From Utricularia gibba (taxonomy: Eukaryota > Streptophyta > Magnoliopsida > Lamiales > Lentibulariaceae), in the NCBI GenBank assembly GCA_002189035.1, contig CM007990.1, positions 2,480,001 through 2,544,000 on the forward strand: a DNA stretch of 64,000 bases, in the 5' to 3' direction. The notes under the pieces were generated by a model. That model was given only the letters and a program-made list of their open reading frames with translations, did not search any database and had not been told where the DNA came from. Both the position numbers and the translations under genes were made by a program. Below, one piece after another: positions 58,145 through 64,000 of the stretch; the first letter of the stretch is position 1, and each line of letters opens with the position of its first letter.

Positions 58145-59522
58145 TGATGACACACATTTTCCCTGAATTTTATAATACAAAATAGTTATATTTTATTGAG
58201 TGTTTAAGTTAAATGTGGTTTTTCATGTTTATGAGTGTTTAAGTTAATTTTGTGTGTTTATATTAAAAAGTGGACTAAATCCTTTGATTTAGTCTACCAC
58301 CTTTGTTATTAATGTTTGACTAAGTTCAGTAGGGAGATCAGTAGAAAAATCAGACTTATAAACGTGTGGAACAAGTGAAAAAGGGCGCAACATCTGAAGA
58401 GAGACAAAGAGCGCTGTTCTGCCGCTATCTGTAGTCTGCAAGTTCAGGGCGAGAATAGTGTTGGGGTCAAGAACAGTGCAATGGAGTGAATGAGGGGAGA
58501 TAATTTTCGAAAAGGGGAAACAGCGGGAACAACATACGCGACAAGAACAGAACGCATGCAAGGGGGCTTCTCCCCAACGCAAAAAATACCAACTAGAAGA
58601 GGAGAAAAATGGCTTCATCATCAAGAGCAGCACCAGAGCCCAGTCTAGCGCTATTGTTCCGGGCCGTGAACAGTAGCAATTGGGTGACAGAACAATCTTT
58701 ATTTCCTTTCCATATTCTGAACATTTCGAGTTTCTGTATCTGACTTGCTTACAATGTTCCTATTATTTTCGCCACATTATCTGAATGAAATCATGTTTTA
58801 CTTTCCAAGTATGAGTAGCTAAAGCCTTAGGGATGCCTTAATGTGAAGTATGGTGGTGTATGCTTAGGATTAATAATGAAATTTATGTTTTTTTCTTAGT
58901 TATTATTTCTATCAATCCATGGGTAGATCTAAGGAGGAGAACAAGTAGCTTCACAACATAGATGATTAATTTAGAGGTAGACCAGCAAATCAAGACAGGA
59001 GTAGTAGGTGTTAGTCCGGCATAGAACTAGTAGAATCGGGTAGACCTAGTTCTATATACTTTGCATGCGGGTAAACCTAATTATAATATTGGTGATGATA
59101 TGGGGACTAGCCTAGCCGAAAATATGATAAATGACCTAGGTAGACTTAGGTTATTTGAAATTGTGAGTATAGTAACATGTTAAATTAAATTAGGTATCTT
59201 AGCACCACACCACCCGTAGATCCTTAAGGTATTTTAGTATTATTCTGAGTTAGGATCAGTACTCGTTACCCTTAGCGTTGAGACACTCTTATTCACTGAA
59301 CTTGTTTACTACTGTTAGTTTGAGCCTAGACTAAGAACTACCATCACTTTGAATTATGCATCTATTGAAATACATGACAAGCACAAACTTCTTGTGATCA
59401 ACCTCGAAATTCACTATACAAGTTTTCTAAATTTGTATTTTGTGTAGATTAGGAATTATAAATTTATTTGATATGTAGATTTGCTTTATTTGTAACGACA
59501 TTGCTAAAATTTCTGCTTATCA
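58145..59522 (+). mobile_element. 3' LTR of gypsy element 5 (family B), 1378 bp
   Basis: Starts TGATGACACA and ends CTTATCA. Full-length counterpart of the LTR at 15718-16943, with two extra segments of about 75-80 bp. No primer site follows, and ORF3 and a 3' untranslated region precede it, so it is a 3' LTR. Confidence 0.85.
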
Positions 59523-59524
59523 AT

Positions 59525-59765
59525 TTATGTCCAAAATTTTCTCTGATCAACCTCCAAATCCTCCTTTAGAAGTTCAATGAACCATCTCCGATTAACAAGA
59601 TTTTCCTTCTCTATCACACCAAAAGCATAAAGAAAAATAAAGTTATTGGCATCGACCCCTAGAGTAGTGAGCAACTATCCACCAAACGGTCCTTTCAAGA
59701 AATAGCCATCAACTCCAATGAATTTATAATAACTTTTTTTTAAACTTCTTCTTAATGGCACCAAA
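59525..59765 (-). pseudogene. MULE (Mutator-like) transposase fragment
   Basis: The minus strand gives FIGVDGYFLKGPFGG (about 59735-59691), the MULE transposase block around the first catalytic Asp, then LGVDANNFIFLYAFGVIEKE, close to the GRDGNN...AVVE motif. A stop lies between them. Only this short part of the gene can be recognised. The family B LTR ends three bases before it, so the LTR insertion probably cut the MULE gene. Confidence 0.72.
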
Positions 59766-61420
59766 ACAAGTATACACCCATTGGAATCTCTTTTCTGCTA
59801 AACTTGTATCATTACTAGTCTTCAAAACAATAGTTGAGTTAGGATTTGCAACTCTTAACTCACCTCCTTGTGCAAAACAAAGTTGGTCATATCAATCTGA
59901 GTTAAACCTTCTGACACATGGTTATGCTTCACCATCCTCACTACTAAAACTTTCAAGGTCAATATCATCATTGACCATACAAACCTCTTTCTCTACCAAG
60001 AAATCTAAAATTTTTCCAGATTTAGATATTTGAGTAGTATGTTGAGTGTCATATGTCTACCTCACTGGATCCTCCCTACTTGTTGTTTCATGCAATTCAT
60101 CAAATAAATGAAACTCCTCACTCCAAAAATCACCATCAGAAACTACACAATCATCTTTTTGATCAATTTGTTGTTCTGTGTTTCCAATAAAATCATCTAA
60201 CTTATGGCCTCTCTACTCATTTTCATTCTAGTATGACAATAGACTTATTTGGTGATTGTAATCCCCTTTCGTCCATGGCATCTGACATATATATCTAATA
60301 ACTTCAAATTTGGTAATTGGTTTCTAAACTTAATATACTAGTACACAACTACATGATATTCAAAATTAAAAAATTTATCATGTGACCATTCTTTTTTCCC
60401 TCCTCCAATCATTCTTCCTAGTTAGATCTTCTTGATTTTCTATGTGTTGATGGCCTTTGTTGTAGTGGAATGTGGAAGTATAAGTTTTTTTTCCTCAATG
60501 GGTCTTCTTGCTTTATGGTTAATTACCATATCAATAACTCTATTTACTATCTCATATTAGAACAACAAATATGTGAAAGTAATTTCTCCAATGGAATCTA
60601 AAATATGAGTTTTTTTTGCTACCATATGAGTAAATATGTATGAAGTATTAGACATTGACCTTTTGTGTTGTTTTTTTTTATTATGACCTTACTTGTCGAT
60701 AAATAGTCAATCTGATTACCATTATCTTCTATAACATTTTGAGTTTCTAAATTAACTCCATGTGCTATAAGCTTAGAATATGACACCTGACACATGATAT
60801 AATATTTAAATATCAAATACAAGTTAACTATTACATAAGATAATATAAAAGGTGTAGAAAAATACCTTGTTCTTGATTATTATCTACTATAGTTTTATTG
60901 CTTCTTTCTTTTATAATAGTTAAATTTTGGTGTAACTCGAACAAATCTACCACATCATCAAACATGTGGCCTTATAGTAATATCCATAACAAAAAAAATT
61001 ATTTAATTGTAATAAACTACACAATCTAAATCATAACAACATAAATACAATAATAATGATAATACATAGTTTTAAATACTTCAAGATAGAGAAATGATTA
61101 ATATTATATTACAAAACTTGGATTTTATAAAAATCCATTAACTATTCAAGATTTATAGAAATTCAATCAATGTTTATTGGAAAACAAAGTAAAATTAGCG
61201 AATAAAATAATTTTAAAGAGTTCATTAAAAATAGATAAATATAATTATCAAAAAATATTTATAATGGTCCAATCGTTTGTAAACCTATCCTTACAATTAT
61301 TTCATACACCTTGAAAAAAAGGTGGTTAAAAAATACTTTGGATTTATGGATACTCATTTAGTCTATCAAAATTAAAGTTTATACACCTACAAAACGAGGC
61401 CGAATAAGAGTTCGGGTATT
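59766..61420. other. AT-rich intergenic DNA, possibly decayed MULE 5' part
   Basis: Stops abound on both strands. An acidic stretch on the minus strand near 60050-60240 could be the MULE N-terminus. Nothing else recognised. Confidence 0.35.
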
Positions 61421-62742
61421 ACCGACCGACCAAAGCATCGTCGTCTCGTCGATATCAGGAGGAAGCAACGAGGTCTCCGCCCATCCGGACGGCGCTTCCA
61501 TCGTCTTCTTCTTCGTCTCTTCTTTTTTATTTTTTGTAATTCTTCGACTTAACCGGCAATTTTATTTTTTTTCCTTTTTATTGAATATTATTTGGAACCT
61601 GAAACGCCATAAAACCTACAAATCCGGAAGCTTTTGTGTACAGAAAACACGGTTCAAGTGATTTTTTTTTATTTTTTTCTTTCGGAGCCTCTCCAGAGAA
61701 ATTTGAAAAATCCGCAATGCCGTGAATGATAGAGGTGCGGTGAAGGTGCTTGGGCTAGGTTGCTTACCTTCTAATTTGTGAATTGTTGGTGAAATAAAAA
61801 TTTTGTGCAATACGAAGGCGTGACTTTTGTTTTGTTTGTTTGCTTTTTTCTTTCTGCAGATTCTTCCAATTCAGCCGGAGTTAAAGCTTCGAAAAGGAGC
61901 TTTTTTTCTGGTCGTCATCAAAACTCCCTTAAAGACATACTAGTGTACATAAGCAGCGGTAAGTTGCTTTAAAGAATTAGCAAATACACTCGTAGTTTTG
62001 AGGTTATAGAGAGAGAGAATATAGGTTAGTCTAGGGGAATAAGGGTAAGTAGACTTAGAGATAGATGGGCTTCAGCATCTTGTGGATTGATGATGAGGCT
62101 TAGATACCGTATGCTCCTTTTTTTATGGCACACCTAACACTTCAGGAGTGTACAGAGAAGCTAAGGTGTGAAGGAGAATCTAGTATTAATGTTCCTGTAA
62201 GCAATATCAAATTTTGGAACATGAATCATCGATTAATGTTTTTGGTAGGAGGAAAACACGCCCAAGTAAGTGACTGTAGCAAAAGAAGGGGAAGGAATGA
62301 AAGAAAATAAGGTATAATTTTTCCTGAAACAAGCAAATCATTTACTGTTGTTGGTTTGAGGTTTAAAGAATAATGTTATGTCCCATTTTCGTCTATATTC
62401 AACTGGATCTTATGGATTTTGAGATGATGAAGAGCAATGAGTGTTATGGCTGTTTTTCTAACACTTTACAAAACTAATTTTAAACGTATGAACAGGTTTT
62501 ATTCATGTTTCATGACGTTTCTGTTGTCAGCATAATCTTGAGTCAAAGTTTTCATGAATGTCAACCATCTCCAGTTGGCCTTCAAAAGAATTTTGTTTTA
62601 TGAAATTTGTGCGTTAAATGATTATGTTTCAAGCACAAGTCTTGAGAAGTGCCCTTAAGTAAACATATTTACAATCTTATGCGGTTTGGTTGTGAAAATT
62701 ATCAGCACCGAACTGCTGAAATCGAGCTGTAGACTGGTGATA
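61421..62742 (+). promoter_or_regulatory. Promoter and 5' UTR region of the FLY-like gene
   Basis: From about 61420 base composition changes to GC-richer, pyrimidine-rich sequence (TCGTCTCGTCG, TCTTCTTCTTCGTCTC), as in plant 5' UTRs. TTTCTGCAG at 61852-61860 would serve as an acceptor for a 5' UTR intron. Start and introns are inferred. Confidence 0.4.
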
Positions 62743-63867
62743 ATGGAAAGTTGTAAATCAACTAGCGTTTCATTTCAACTTTTGTGGGGCTTATGGCTCA
62801 TTTCTGTGGTGATTCCATCTGTGAATGGTTTCAGACCATTAAAAGACAGGCAACATACTTGGCATGATGAGGTTAGTTACCTTTCTGCATTGCACTTGAT
62901 TGTATCTCTAAACCGTTACATCTCCCATTTTCATTGTTTTGAGTTTTTTTTGTTTTAGTTTTTCCTTGTTCTTGGTAATTTATGCTTGATTACCCAATCT
63001 TGTGTGTTTAGTTATGCTCTTTAGTTCTCTGCATCATTTTTAGTTTGTGTGAGGACCTATATAAGGATGGATTCTATAATTTTGAATGGCTGCACCTGCT
63101 CAAACTTTTAGTTTTGCATCATCAATGAAATTGATATGGAATGATGAAACTGTTATTGATGAGGCTAATGCTCACCATGCTTTTTTTCTTGATGGAATAT
63201 GTGCGTTGTTAAATATGACCTCCAACATAATTTTCTGTTTTAGTGGCCTGCTGTTGATAGAGAAGAGCATGACTTTGGTCCCTCCTCGTCCTGGAACATA
63301 ACAGGCACATATAGAGGTTTGTCGTTTACCTAATTGTCAGTGAGCGGTGGCCTTTTTTTTTGGATGAAATGATGTTGAACAGATTTTCCTACCTTTCTTA
63401 ATGCTTGTTATTTTTGTTACTCCGTTTTTTACAGGTATTTTTTCTGTTAATGCATTTTATCTCTGAAGACCGGTTAGAAATAAGAATTTTCTGTGTGTAG
63501 CAATCTTTGTGATTTGGTAGGTTTTATTGCATCAAGTTGGATACCTACATTTAAATGCATTTGTGTCATCGCTTTCTGTTTGAATGTTTTGTTTCATGGC
63601 TGTCTCTGGATTTATCTAACTAGGTTGAGAATGTGACGCTTCTATCACATTCTGACCATGCTGAAAGTTGTCTTATGCTCCAACTCTTTGTGTTTTGCGT
63701 AACATGATTTTGCTTTTTTTTTTTTTCCGCATTTCGTAGGCCATTGGATGTTTTTGGAGTCTTCAAACAGCTCTTTCAGGTTTCGTGACTTTAGGAAATC
63801 CAGTGGAAGTTCCAATATGGAGTTGGTGAGCACCACAACAAAGATAACTGGTGTGCACTATGTACAG
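62743..63867 (+). CDS. Transmembrane E3 ubiquitin ligase FLY1/FLY2-like, N-terminal exons
   Basis: Three coding exons: 62743-62871, 63244-63316 and 63740-63867, joined in frame; the gene continues beyond the window. The ATG at 62743 starts a signal peptide (LLWGLWLISVVIPSVNG). GFRPLKDRQHTWHDE and WPAVDREEHDFGPSSSWNIT follow, then GTYRGHWMFLESSNSSFRF and STTTKITGVHYVQ. The SxWNITGTYRG and TKITGVHYVQG-type blocks are those of the luminal domain of plant FLYING SAUCER proteins, related to yeast Tul1, a Golgi/endosome RING ligase. In Arabidopsis, FLY1 controls pectin methylesterification in seed mucilage. The membrane spans and RING finger lie outside the window. FLY1 and FLY2 cannot be told apart from this part. 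Confidence 0.88.
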
Positions 63868-64000
63868 GTACTGTAATTTGTTTAGCTAAATGATCATGAT
63901 GATGTATCATCAGTTTCCTTTTTTTATTTTAATGGAAACCTAAGTGAGATAAAGATGATTTTTAATCAGAAATTTTAGGCTTTTTTTATGAAACTTGATG

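Noticed and set aside
1-64000. CRISPR arrays, bacterial operons, rRNA or tRNA genes
   Set aside because: None seen. The only tRNA-related strings are retrotransposon primer-binding sites, and the tandem repeats lack the repeat-spacer form.

Overview
The window is nuclear DNA from a flowering plant. The evidence is GT-AG introns throughout, land-plant-specific proteins (cryptochrome 1, a TPLATE-complex EH protein, an At5g42350-type F-box/kelch protein, a FLY-type membrane E3 ligase) and many plant LTR retrotransposons. I cannot fix the species. AT-rich intergenic DNA and long repeat blocks suggest a medium-to-large, non-grass genome.

Host genes lie in islands. (1) 49-2456 (+): the 3' half of an AtEH/Pan1-like endocytosis gene. 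It faces a single-exon F-box/kelch gene at 3488-5221 (-). (2) 25288-27412 (+): a complete seven-exon 14-3-3 gene. It converges on a complete four-exon CRY1 blue-light receptor gene at 28002-30329 (-). (3) 53038-55099 (+): a patatin-like acyl hydrolase gene whose frame is broken by several single-base losses. (4) 62743-63867 (+): the first coding exons of a FLY1/FLY2-like transmembrane E3 ubiquitin ligase that runs off the right edge. These genes are unrelated in function and there is no operon-like logic. CRY1 and 14-3-3 are neighbours only by position.

The rest is mainly transposable elements. 7717-15000 is an Athila-like Ty3/gypsy element with its 5' half deleted. 15718-18185 is a second gypsy element with an LTR, a perfect 18-nt tRNA-Asp primer site and gag, fused to a piece of its own LTR. 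18430-19260 holds an unidentified ORF and a dead hAT transposase. About 20.7-21.0 kb has an LTR end with an initiator-Met-type primer site. 22590-25023 is a PIF/Harbinger element with divergent Myb/SANT and DDE genes. 31.8-32.2 kb is the end of a Copia element. 33120-35525 is a non-autonomous hAT-like element with an exact 8-bp target duplication that carries a ~55-bp minisatellite. 36.65-39.77 kb (-) is the 3' half of another copy of the Athila-like family.

39.8-51.3 kb is a minus-strand Copia element split by two later insertions. One is a gypsy 3' end with LTR (about 40.4-42.24 kb). The other is a young, structurally complete chromovirus at 42637-49333 with 605-bp LTRs, a primer site, a polypurine tract and a 5-bp target duplication (CCAAG). 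Decayed gypsy reverse transcriptase, ORF3 and a 3' LTR follow at 56.4-59.52 kb, and a MULE transposase remnant at 59.5-59.76 kb.

The two best leads are these. First, every recent reading-frame break I could resolve in the EH gene, the chromovirus and the patatin gene is a loss of one base, several in homopolymers; this points to assembly error as much as to pseudogenisation. Second, the hAT-like element contains an internal minisatellite. I found no clearly novel biochemical system.
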